Source: an uncultured Blautia sp. (GTDB taxonomy: Bacteria > Bacillota > Clostridia > Lachnospirales > Lachnospiraceae). Taken from it: a stretch of 5,581 bases of DNA. Numbering within the stretch: the stretch's first letter is position 1; each line of letters starts with the position of its first letter. The stretch lies in assembly GCA_934394545.1 (NCBI GenBank), contig CAKRRG010000116.1, forward strand, positions 1-5,581, written 5' to 3'. The notes beneath the pieces are model-generated. The model did not search any database, was not told the DNA's origin, and saw only the letters and a program-made list of their open reading frames with translations. The position numbers and the translations under genes are program-made. Below are positions 1 to 5,568 of the stretch, in pieces.

Positions 1-3
1 ATA

Positions 4-258
4 ATGGAGAAAATTAAATTTCAATCCGAAGACGGGATTATAGAATTTTTTGTGGAAGAACAGACTACAGTTGCCGGGATTACCTATCTTCTGGTTTCTG
101 ATTCCCAGGAAGACGAGGCGAATGCCTACATTCTGAAGGACGTTTCCGAAGAAGGAAGCGAAGAAGCCAGCTACGAGATGGTAGAGGACGATGAGGAACT
201 GATTGCAATTTCTAAAGTTTTCGAACAGATGCTGGACGATACAGATCTTGAAATGTAA
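4..258 (+). CDS. DUF1292 family small acidic protein (YrzB-like)
   Basis: An 84-residue protein of unknown biochemical function that resembles the DUF1292/YrzB family. The sequence shows an N-terminal beta-rich half (KIKFQSEDGIIEFFVEEQ, then a YLLV strand), a central YILKDV strand and a strongly acidic C-terminal half. Asp and Glu make up 26 of 84 residues and there is no Arg or Cys, which is typical of the family. No signal peptide or membrane segment is visible, so it should be cytoplasmic. The ATG lies 3 bases from the window edge, so its ribosome binding site is not visible and a slightly longer N-terminus cannot be excluded, but the length is normal for the family. In Bacillus subtilis yrzB sits directly before the mltG-like yrrL; here the next gene is RNase J, 90 bases downstream. 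The family assignment rests on recalled sequence pattern and on context. Confidence 0.83.
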   Translation: MEKIKFQSEDGIIEFFVEEQTTVAGITYLLVSDSQEDEANAYILKDVSEEGSEEASYEMVEDDEELIAISKVFEQMLDDTDLEM

Positions 259-348
259 TCAGTCTATTTATTTTATCTGGCAGAATGCTCCTTACGCAGG
301 CCTTATAAAGGGCCGGAATAAAATAAAGACGCTTGGAGGATGGATTGA
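259..348 (+). other. Intergenic leader of the RNase J gene
   Basis: The longest gene-free gap inside the operon, 90 bases and AT-rich. It contains a small possible hairpin at 299-314: GGCCTT pairs with AAGGGCC around an ATA loop, with one bulged G. No T-run follows, so it is not a standard Rho-independent terminator. TATAAA (304-309) and TAAAAT (319-324) resemble -10 elements, but no acceptable -35 lies 16-18 bases upstream of either, so I do not call a promoter. RNase J genes are autoregulated in some bacteria, so a leader hairpin could matter, but that is inference only. Confidence 0.4.
335..339 (+). promoter_or_regulatory. Ribosome binding site fixing the TTG start of RNase J
   Basis: GGAGG at 335-339 lies 9 bases before the TTG at 349. 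An ATG at 340 is in the same frame but directly abuts the GGAGG and is closed by TGA at 346-348. It therefore cannot start RNase J, and it forms only a two-codon stub. The TGA immediately before the TTG blocks any upstream extension, and the next in-frame Met is residue 91, inside the conserved catalytic domain. The TTG start is therefore well supported. Confidence 0.8.
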
Positions 349-2220
349 TTGAAGACGGAAAATGAAGTAAACAACAGGCAGAAGAATCCGGTAGCCGGAA
401 ATGGAACCAGAAAACCGAATTTCAGACATAAGAATTATAAATACAAAGCACAGCCGAAAAAAGAGGGACAGAAGGGTCCGCAGGAGGGCAGACCGGCAAA
501 GAGTAATTATAAGCCCCAGCTGCGTAGCCAGGGGAAACCTGCATTAAAGAGACCACGCAAGAATAATAATGGCTCTAAATTAAAAATTATTCCACTTGGC
601 GGTCTGGAACAGATCGGAATGAATATTACCGCTTTTGAGTATGAAGATAGTATAGTTGTAGTGGACTGCGGACTCTCCTTTCCAGAGGATGATATGCTGG
701 GAATTGATCTTGTGATCCCGGATGTCACCTATTTGAAAGATAATATTTCAAAGGTGAAGGGATTTGTGATCACTCATGGACATGAGGATCATATCGGAGC
801 ACTTCCTTATATATTGAAAGAAGTAAATGTTCCAATTTATGCAACGAAGCTGACACTTGCCTTGATCAATAATAAACTGAAAGAACATAACCTGACTAAG
901 GCCACTAAGTTAAAAGAGGTGAAGCATGGTCAGGTGATTAATCTTGGTGATTTTGCAATTGAGTTTATTAAGACCAATCACAGTATTCAGGATGCCGCAG
1001 CATTGGCGATTTATTCTCCTGTGGGAATTGTGGTGCACACCGGAGACTTTAAGGTGGATTATACACCTGTATTCGGTGATGCGATTGACCTGCAGAGATT
1101 TGCAGAGATCGGACGTAAGGGAGTTCTGGCAGTTATGTGTGATTCCACAAACGCAGAGCGTCCGGGATTTACCATGTCTGAGCGTACAGTTGGTCATGTT
1201 TTTGACAATCTTTTTAATGAATATAAAACGGCACGAATTATCATTGCAACCTTTGCATCTAACGTAGACCGTGTGCAGCAGATCATTAATACGGCATACC
1301 GCTTTGGACGTAAGGTAGCTGTAGAAGGACGCAGTATGGTCAATGTAATCACTACCGCAGCAGAACTTGGATATCTTCGTATTCCGGATCAGACACTTAT
1401 TGAAATCGATCAGGTGAAGAATTATCCGGATGAGCAGCTGGTACTGATCACTACAGGAAGCCAGGGAGAATCCATGGCAGCACTTTCCCGTATGGCTGCA
1501 AGCATTCATAAGAAGATCACGATTAAGCCAAACGATGCAATTATTTTCAGTTCTCATCCGATCCCTGGTAATGAGAAAGCGGTTTCCAAGGTTATCAATG
1601 AGCTTTCCATGAAAGGTGCTAAGGTTATTTTCCAGGATGCCCATGTATCCGGACATGCCTGTCAGGAAGAGATTAAGCTGATTTATTCACTTGTGAAGCC
1701 GAAATATGCGATTCCGGTACATGGTGAGTATCGTCATCTGACTGCCCAGAAGCATGTTGTGGAAGAACTTGGTTATTCCAATGAGAATATCTTCATCCTG
1801 AAATCCGGGAATGTACTGGAACTGGATGAGAACAGTGCAGCGGTAACAGGCTCTGTACACACAGGCGCAATTCTGGTAGATGGTCTTGGTGTAGGAGATG
1901 TTGGAAATATCGTGCTTCGTGACAGACAGCATCTTGCCGAGGATGGCATTATGATCGTTGTTATGACACTTGAGAGACACAGCAATGTGGTATTGGCAGG
2001 ACCGGATATAGTATCCAGAGGTTTTGTATACGTAAGAGAATCTGAGGATCTTATGGACCATGCAAGAGAGGTTGTAGAACAGGCTCTTGATGGCTGTCTG
2101 GATAAAGGGATTACAGACTGGAGTAAGATCAAGGCTGCGGTAAAGGATGCACTGAGTGATTACGTATGGAAACGCACAAAGAGAAGTCCTATGATCCTTC
2201 CAATCATTATGGAGGCATAA
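349..2220 (+). CDS. rnj: Ribonuclease J (metallo-beta-lactamase/beta-CASP), long basic N-tail
   Basis: RNase J is a 5'-to-3' exo- and endoribonuclease acting in mRNA decay and rRNA maturation in the cytoplasm. The 623 residues hold the whole family architecture. Residues 1-75 are a Lys/Arg/Gln/Asn-rich, low-complexity tail. The metallo-beta-lactamase core follows, with HGHEDH (His143, His145, Asp147, His148), His211 in NHSIQD, and TGDFK (Asp233). The beta-CASP domain contains SSHPIPGNE (401-409) and AHVSGHACQEE (431-441), and PVHGE (His458) supplies a further metal ligand. A C-terminal domain ends near WKRTKRSPMILP. Without the tail the protein is about 550 residues, close to the 555 of the Bacillus subtilis enzymes. 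It starts at TTG. NHSIQD has Gln where I recall Pro (HSIPD) in most homologues. A YlbF-family gene follows 5 bases downstream. I cannot tell RnjA from RnjB here; a single RNase J is common in Clostridia. Confidence 0.96.
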   Translation: MKTENEVNNRQKNPVAGNGTRKPNFRHKNYKYKAQPKKEGQKGPQEGRPAKSNYKPQLRSQGKPALKRPRKNNNGSKLKIIPLGGLEQIGMNITAFEYEDSIVVVDCGLSFPEDDMLGIDLVIPDVTYLKDNISKVKGFVITHGHEDHIGALPYILKEVNVPIYATKLTLALINNKLKEHNLTKATKLKEVKHGQVINLGDFAIEFIKTNHSIQDAAALAIYSPVGIVVHTGDFKVDYTPVFGDAIDLQRFAEIGRKGVLAVMCDSTNAERPGFTMSERTVGHVFDNLFNEYKTARIIIATFASNVDRVQQIINTAYRFGRKVAVEGRSMVNVITTAAELGYLRIPDQTLIEIDQVKNYPDEQLVLITTGSQGESMAALSRMAASIHKKITIKPNDAIIFSSHPIPGNEKAVSKVINELSMKGAKVIFQDAHVSGHACQEEIKLIYSLVKPKYAIPVHGEYRHLTAQKHVVEELGYSNENIFILKSGNVLELDENSAAVTGSVHTGAILVDGLGVGDVGNIVLRDRQHLAEDGIMIVVMTLERHSNVVLAGPDIVSRGFVYVRESEDLMDHAREVVEQALDGCLDKGITDWSKIKAAVKDALSDYVWKRTKRSPMILPIIMEA

Positions 2221-2225
2221 GCTTA

Positions 2226-2564
2226 ATGAGCGAGATGAAAGCGTGTATAGATGCTCTTCTGACAGCTGTACACAACAGCGAAGAGTATCAGGATTTTGTA
2301 AAGTATAGAGATCTTCTAAGGGAAAATTCGGAACTTATGGACCGTGTGAATACATTTAGAGGAAGTAATTTCAGATTACAGAATGAAGCAAACAGAGATG
2401 AGCTGTTCCAGGTAATGGAACAGCTCAACAGAGAATCCAGGGAGCTTCGAAAAGATCCCCTTGTAAATGCATTTCTGGATTCCGAGCTTGCTCTTTGCAA
2501 GCTTATACAGAGAATATGCAAGACGCTTACAGAGGGAATTGATTTGGATATTCCTGAATTATAA
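2226..2564 (+). CDS. YlbF/YmcA family protein
   Basis: A 112-residue, almost entirely alpha-helical, charged protein that fits the YlbF/YmcA (Com_YlbF) family. Visible features are an N-terminal helix, SEEYQDFVKYRDLL (18-31), a central LQNEANRDELFQVMEQLNRE segment (51-70), and a C-terminal helix DPLVNAFLDSELALCKLIQRI with a typical pattern. In Bacillus subtilis, YlbF and YmcA together with YaaT form a complex that modulates RNase Y, competence, biofilm formation and sporulation. This copy has Cys7, Cys91 and Cys98 only and lacks the clustered C-terminal cysteines associated with the iron-sulfur form, so it may be nearer to the short YheA-like members. The ATG at 2226 is chosen because GGAGG at 2211-2215 lies 10 bases upstream; the in-frame ATG at 2166 would overlap RNase J by 55 bases and adds non-family sequence. 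The gene starts 5 bases after the RNase J stop, so translational coupling is likely. The role is inferred from family and neighbours. Confidence 0.82.
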   Translation: MSEMKACIDALLTAVHNSEEYQDFVKYRDLLRENSELMDRVNTFRGSNFRLQNEANRDELFQVMEQLNRESRELRKDPLVNAFLDSELALCKLIQRICKTLTEGIDLDIPEL

Positions 2565-2573
2565 GGAGGAAAC

Positions 2574-3026
2574 ATGAGTAATACAAGAGATCGGGTAGGA
2601 AAGGCAGGACTTTTTATAGCCGGCGGGATTTTCCGTGTTGCTTTTTATGTCTGTGTTGTGGTGCTGGTGTTCTGGATCGGCAAATCAGCTTATCAGTTTG
2701 GTTACAATGTTTTTAACCAGCAGGCGGTAAGTCCGGGAGCAGGACAGGAAGTGACGGTTGTCATTCCGGATGGGGCATCCACCTATGACGTAGCTAAGAT
2801 CCTGAAGAGCAAGGGTCTGATTCAGGACAGTCTGGTGTTCTTTGCACAGGAAAAGCTTTCTACATACAAGGGACAGATGCAGGCAGGTACCTATCTTCTC
2901 AGTACAGCTTATACACCAACCCGTATTATGGGAATTCTTGCAGGTGATGAAGAGCAGGCCGGAGTGTCACAGGATAATGGGGCTGCAGCTGAGACTTCTT
3001 CAGGGGAAGGAGCGTCCGGACAGTGA
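2574..3026 (+). CDS. Membrane-anchored MltG/YceG-like protein lacking the catalytic domain
   Basis: A 150-residue protein with a cytoplasmic basic N-terminus, one transmembrane helix at about residues 12-36 (GLFIAGGIF to VLVFWIG), and a short linker. A domain at about 58-124 follows that matches the LysM-like N-terminal part of MltG/YceG: VTVVIPDGASTYDVAKILK, then GLIQDSLVFF, then AGTYLLSTAYTPTRIMGIL. Full MltG proteins are about 340 residues or longer; they cleave nascent peptidoglycan glycan strands with a catalytic Glu in a C-terminal domain. Here the protein ends in a Gly/Ser/Glu/Ala-rich tail (125-150), and the catalytic region is absent with no downstream remnant, because the next gene overlaps. 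It may bind glycan or divisome partners without cutting, or be a family-specific short form. It sits where Bacillus subtilis has yrrL (mltG). The start is firm: TAAGGAGG at 2562-2569, overlapping the previous stop, lies 4 bases before the ATG. Confidence 0.75.
   Translation: MSNTRDRVGKAGLFIAGGIFRVAFYVCVVVLVFWIGKSAYQFGYNVFNQQAVSPGAGQEVTVVIPDGASTYDVAKILKSKGLIQDSLVFFAQEKLSTYKGQMQAGTYLLSTAYTPTRIMGILAGDEEQAGVSQDNGAAAETSSGEGASGQ
3007..3012 (+). promoter_or_regulatory. Ribosome binding site supporting the GTG start of the O-methyltransferase
   Basis: AAGGAG lies 10 bases before the GTG at 3023, inside the 3' coding end of the MltG-like gene. The competing in-frame ATG at 3041 has only an AAAGG directly abutting it, with no spacing. 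The six residues between them (MIVEER) also resemble the usual start of this clostridial family, so GTG is preferred. Confidence 0.65.
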
Positions 3027-3679
3027 TCGTTGAAGAAAGGATGCGTACATATATTAATTCTCTTGATATGGGGAACACTCCTTTTCTGGAAGCTCTGGAG
3101 AAGGAGGCTCTTGCTGGAAGGGTTCCTATTATCCGGAAGGAAATGCAGAGCTTTCTAAAGATGTTTCTTGCTGCCACCCGCCCGATGAAGATTCTGGAGG
3201 TTGGAACAGCAGTTGGATTTTCCACACTTCTTATGTGTGAGTACGGACCTGAGAATCTGAAAATCACAACCATTGAGAATTATGAAAAAAGGATTCCCAT
3301 TGCCAGAGAGAATTTCCAAAAGGCAGGAAGAGAATCCCAGATTGAGTTCCTGAATGGAGATGCAGGAGAAATCCTGCGGGAACTGGAGGGTACTTATGAT
3401 CTTATCTTTATGGATGCTGCCAAGGGGCAGTATATTAACTGGCTGCCGGATGTGCTTCGATTAATGCATAAGGGCAGCATTCTTGTTTCTGATAATGTTC
3501 TGCAGGAGGGAGATATTATTGAATCCCATTACCTTGTGGAGCGTCGCAACCGCACGATTTATAAGCGGATGCGTCAGTATCTCTACGAATTGAAGCATAA
3601 TCCGCTGTTGGAAACATCCATTCTTCCCATTGGAGACGGAGCGGCCATCAGCGTAAAGAAAGAGGAAATATATGCGTAA
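3023..3679 (+). CDS. trmR: Class I SAM O-methyltransferase, probable tRNA 5-hydroxyuridine methyltransferase
   Basis: A 218-residue enzyme that probably transfers a methyl group from S-adenosylmethionine to 5-hydroxyuridine at tRNA position 34, giving 5-methoxyuridine, as TrmR (YrrM) does in Bacillus subtilis. Motif I, LEVGTAVGFS (58-67), binds SAM; Glu85 in TTIENYEKR fits the ribose-binding acid. The metal-dependent O-methyltransferase signature is complete: IFMDAAKGQY with Asp131 and Lys134, and VSDNVL with Asp157 and Asn158. No signal peptide or membrane segment is seen, so it is cytoplasmic. The length matches the family. The GTG start overlaps the previous stop by 4 bases (GTGA), and the 3' end overlaps the next gene by 8 bases, so translation is likely coupled. 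The adjacent U32 gene supports the tRNA role over a catechol-type small-molecule methyltransferase, which uses the same fold. Confidence 0.9.
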   Translation: MIVEERMRTYINSLDMGNTPFLEALEKEALAGRVPIIRKEMQSFLKMFLAATRPMKILEVGTAVGFSTLLMCEYGPENLKITTIENYEKRIPIARENFQKAGRESQIEFLNGDAGEILRELEGTYDLIFMDAAKGQYINWLPDVLRLMHKGSILVSDNVLQEGDIIESHYLVERRNRTIYKRMRQYLYELKHNPLLETSILPIGDGAAISVKKEEIYA

Positions 3680-4898
3680 ACCAGAATTATTAGTTCCGGC
3701 GAGCAGTCTTGAAGTTTTGAAGATTGCTACGGTTTTCGGAGCAGACGCTGTTTATATCGGAGGAGAGGCTTTCGGTCTTCGTGCCAAGGCCCGGAATTTT
3801 TCAAAGGAAGAGATGGCACAGGGAATCGCCTTTGCCCATGACCATGGTGTGAAGGTCTATGTGACAGTGAATATTCTTGCTCATAATTACGATCTGGCAG
3901 GAGTAAGGGAATATCTGAAGGAACTTAAAGAGCTGCGCCCGGATGGACTGATCATAGCGGATCCCGGCATTTTTACCTATGCGAAGGAAATCTGCCCGGA
4001 GATTGAGCGTCATATCAGTACCCAGGCGAATAATACCAATTATGAGACCTATCGTTTCTGGTACAAGCTTGGCGCGAAACGTGTGGTGACTGCCCGTGAG
4101 CTTTCCCTGGAAGAAATCCGCCAGATCCGTGCCAATATTCCAGAGGATATGGAGATAGAGACTTTTATTCATGGCGCAATGTGTATTTCCTATTCCGGAC
4201 GTTGCCTTCTAAGCAATTATCTGGTAGGAAGAGATGCGAATCAGGGAGCCTGTACCCATCCCTGCCGCTGGAAATACTCCATTGTGGAAGAGTCCAGACC
4301 CGGAGAGTATATGCCGGTTTATGAAAATGAGAGAGGCACTTATATTTTTAACTCCAAGGATCTTTGCATGATTGAACACTTAGATGATATTCTGACAAGT
4401 GGAATTGACAGTCTGAAGATAGAGGGACGTATGAAGACAGCCCTTTATGTAGCAACTGTTGCCCGTACCTATCGGAAGGCCATTGATGACTATCTGGAGG
4501 ATCCGGCCAGGTATCAGGCGAATATGCCTTGGTATCAGGAGCAGATCGCAGGCTGTACCTATCGCAAATTTACAACTGGTTTCTTCTATGGAAAGCCAAG
4601 TGAGGAAGCACAGATTTACGATAACAATACTTATGAGAAGGGCTATACGTATCTGGGATTTGCCGAGGCAGTTGATGAGAGAGGTTATGTGCAGATCACA
4701 CAGAGAAATAAGTTCACAGTGGGTGAGCAGATTGAAATCATGAAGCCGGATGGAACGAATCTTCTGGTGCCTGTGAAGGCTATCTATGATGAGGAGGGCA
4801 ATTCCGTAGAAAGCGCTCCCCATCCGCAGCAGAAGCTGTTTGTAGATCTGGGTGGAGATATAGAGGTATATGATATACTTCGCCGTAGTGAGATATAA
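3672..4898 (+). CDS. trhP: U32 family protein, probable tRNA U34 hydroxylation protein
   Basis: A 408-residue member of the U32 family, usually annotated as a peptidase. Characterised relatives (TrhP/YegQ, RlhA, UbiU/UbiV) are iron-sulfur proteins acting in hydroxylation. TrhP makes 5-hydroxyuridine at tRNA U34 using prephenate. Motifs seen are ELLVPASSLEVLKIA at the N-terminus, AVYIGG (27-32), HISTQANNTN (114-123), the family signature ETFIHGAMCISYSGRC (163-178), a Cys-containing stretch GACTHPCRW (192-200), and SLKIEGRMK (247-255). Cys171, Cys178, Cys194 and Cys232 match the spacing of the [4Fe-4S] ligands known from UbiU; Cys198 and Cys295 are extra. A C-terminal beta domain (about 320-405) is present. 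The ATG has AGAGGA at 3661-3666, 5 bases upstream, and overlaps the methyltransferase gene. Length and motifs match YrrO more than the shorter YrrN; only one U32 gene is present here. The substrate is inferred from the methyltransferase neighbour. Confidence 0.91.
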   Translation: MRKPELLVPASSLEVLKIATVFGADAVYIGGEAFGLRAKARNFSKEEMAQGIAFAHDHGVKVYVTVNILAHNYDLAGVREYLKELKELRPDGLIIADPGIFTYAKEICPEIERHISTQANNTNYETYRFWYKLGAKRVVTARELSLEEIRQIRANIPEDMEIETFIHGAMCISYSGRCLLSNYLVGRDANQGACTHPCRWKYSIVEESRPGEYMPVYENERGTYIFNSKDLCMIEHLDDILTSGIDSLKIEGRMKTALYVATVARTYRKAIDDYLEDPARYQANMPWYQEQIAGCTYRKFTTGFFYGKPSEEAQIYDNNTYEKGYTYLGFAEAVDERGYVQITQRNKFTVGEQIEIMKPDGTNLLVPVKAIYDEEGNSVESAPHPQQKLFVDLGGDIEVYDILRRSEI

Positions 4899-4906
4899 GC
4901 TTATAT
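4893..4906. repeat. Perfect 14-base palindrome across the convergent stop codons
   Basis: ATATAAGCTTATAT is identical to its reverse complement. It contains the U32 stop TAA (4896-4898) and the last base of the sigK stop (4908-4906). It is AT-rich and has no loop, so it is unlikely to be a terminator by itself. Two AT-rich stop codons facing each other give much of this symmetry by chance. Confidence 0.6.
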
Positions 4907-5532
4907 TAATCTTCAGGAAAAAGCGTCCGCAGTTTTTGCAGGGCGTTTTTTTCAATTCTGGATACATAAGAGCGGCTGATGTGAAGACGCCGGGCAATTT
5001 CCCGCTGGGTTTGTTCCTTTTGTCCGAAAAGCCCGAAACGGCAGCAGATCACGTCATACTCTTTTTCAGAGAGAATCGTTTGCATGGAATCCAGTACATG
5101 CCGGATATCCTCCCGTGTAGAATATTCTTCCACAACATCTACCGCAGGTCCTTCCATTACATCCAGAAGACTGATTTCATTTCCCTCTTTGTCTGTTCCG
5201 ATTGGTTCATACAGGGATATTTCCCTTGCGTGCTTTCGACGAGTGCGGAATAGCATGAGCAATTCATTGTTGATACACTTTCCTGCATAGGTAGATAGCC
5301 TTGCAGTTTTTGCAGAATCGAAAGTGGAAATGGCTTTCATCAGTCCGATGGTGCCGATGGAAATCAAATCATCCAGTTCTACGTCCGTGCCCTGGTATTT
5401 TTTTACAACATGGGCAACAAGCCGCAGATTGTGTTCAATGAGAATATTCTTTGCTTCCATATCGCCCCTTTGGTACTGCTGAAGATAATACTGCTCCTCG
5501 GCCATTGTCAAAGGTTTCAAAAATGTCTTCAA
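4906..5532 (-). CDS. sigK: RNA polymerase sporulation sigma factor SigK, no pro-sequence
   Basis: A 208-residue sigma-70 family factor that directs late mother-cell gene expression during sporulation. Region 2 spans about 26-100, with HNLRLVAHVVKKY (34-46), DDLISIGTIGLMKA (54-67) and STYAGKCINNELLM (80-93). A linker EPIGTDKEGNEISLLDVM (109-126) is typical of SigK rather than SigE. Region 4 (about 145-203) carries the helix-turn-helix TQREIARRLHISRSYVSRIE (175-194). The N-terminus FLKPLTMAEEQYYL aligns with the mature end of Bacillus subtilis SigK (FPQPLS...), so the roughly 20-residue inhibitory pro-sequence is missing, as in Clostridioides difficile. The start is TTG at 5532 with GAGGT at 5543-5539, 6 bases upstream. 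A TGA in frame at 5544-5542 prevents extension, and the ATG at codon 10 lacks a ribosome binding site. The gene is uninterrupted by any skin-like element. It converges on the U32 gene, with 7 bases between the stops. Confidence 0.93.
   Translation of the reverse strand: MKTFLKPLTMAEEQYYLQQYQRGDMEAKNILIEHNLRLVAHVVKKYQGTDVELDDLISIGTIGLMKAISTFDSAKTARLSTYAGKCINNELLMLFRTRRKHAREISLYEPIGTDKEGNEISLLDVMEGPAVDVVEEYSTREDIRHVLDSMQTILSEKEYDVICCRFGLFGQKEQTQREIARRLHISRSYVSRIEKNALQKLRTLFPED
4918..4952 (+). terminator. Rho-independent terminator of the + strand operon, inside the sigK 3' end
   Basis: A run of five A (4918-4922) is followed by GCGTCC (4923-4928), an inner GCA-GTTTT-TGC hairpin (4929-4939), a bulged A, GGGCG (4941-4945) and seven T (4946-4952). 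In the + strand transcript, 4923-4928 pairs with 4941-4946, with two G-U wobbles, and the A-run can zip with the U-run. This is the standard terminator shape, 20 bases after the U32 stop. On the - strand both wobbles become A-C mismatches, so the hairpin is weaker that way; this matters because it overlaps the last sigK codons. The element ends transcription of the operon without an intergenic spacer. Confidence 0.8.
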
Positions 5533-5538
5533 ATTGCT

Positions 5539-5543
5539 ACCTC
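5539..5543 (-). promoter_or_regulatory. Ribosome binding site fixing the TTG start of sigK
   Basis: Read on the - strand, GAGGT (5543 to 5539) lies 6 bases before the TTG at 5532-5530. An in-frame TGA (5544-5542) overlaps this site, so the reading frame cannot begin further upstream. Together these make TTG the best start. Confidence 0.7.
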
Positions 5544-5559
5544 AAAGGGGATTTCTATA

Positions 5560-5568
5560 TAGTCTATG
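5560..5568 (-). promoter_or_regulatory. Possible mother-cell (SigE/SigK) -10 element upstream of sigK
   Basis: Read on the - strand, CATAGACTA (5568 to 5560) matches the SigK -10 pattern CATAnnnTA exactly, and matches seven of eight positions of the SigE -10 CATACAHT. It would place the transcript start near 5552, giving a leader of about 20 bases that contains the ribosome binding site. Only 13 bases remain between it and the window edge, so the -35 element is outside the window and cannot be checked. Bacillus subtilis sigK is transcribed by SigE and then by SigK itself, which fits. The match is short and could be chance. Confidence 0.38.

Noticed and set aside
304..324. TATAAA and TAAAAT as -10 elements of an internal promoter before RNase J
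   Set aside because: No hexamer resembling TTGACA lies 16-18 bases upstream of either.
340..348. ATG-GAT-TGA as a leader peptide or alternative start for RNase J
   Set aside because: The ATG abuts the GGAGG with no spacing, so it should not initiate, and it ends after two codons.
910..1656. A 248-codon open frame on the - strand, antisense to RNase J
   Set aside because: The translation is rich in Cys, His and Asn with no recognisable motif, and it lies wholly opposite a well-supported gene; it is a codon-pattern shadow.
2166..2225. A 20-residue N-terminal extension of the YlbF-family protein from an upstream ATG
   Set aside because: It would overlap RNase J by 55 bases, has no good ribosome binding site and does not fit the family start; GGAGG at 2211-2215 favours 2226.
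4380..4997. A 205-codon open frame on the - strand across the end of U32 and the end of sigK
   Set aside because: It overlaps two strong genes, one of them on the same strand in another frame, and its translation matches no family I know.
4870..5253. A 127-codon + strand open frame opposite sigK
   Set aside because: It has no family resemblance, it runs through the operon terminator, and it is antisense to a clear sigma factor gene.
4906..5532. The - strand sigma factor as SigE or as a skin-split sigK fragment
   Set aside because: The linker EPIGTDKEGNEISLLDV and the helix-turn-helix match SigK better than SigE, and regions 2 and 4 are both present in one frame, so it is not a split half.
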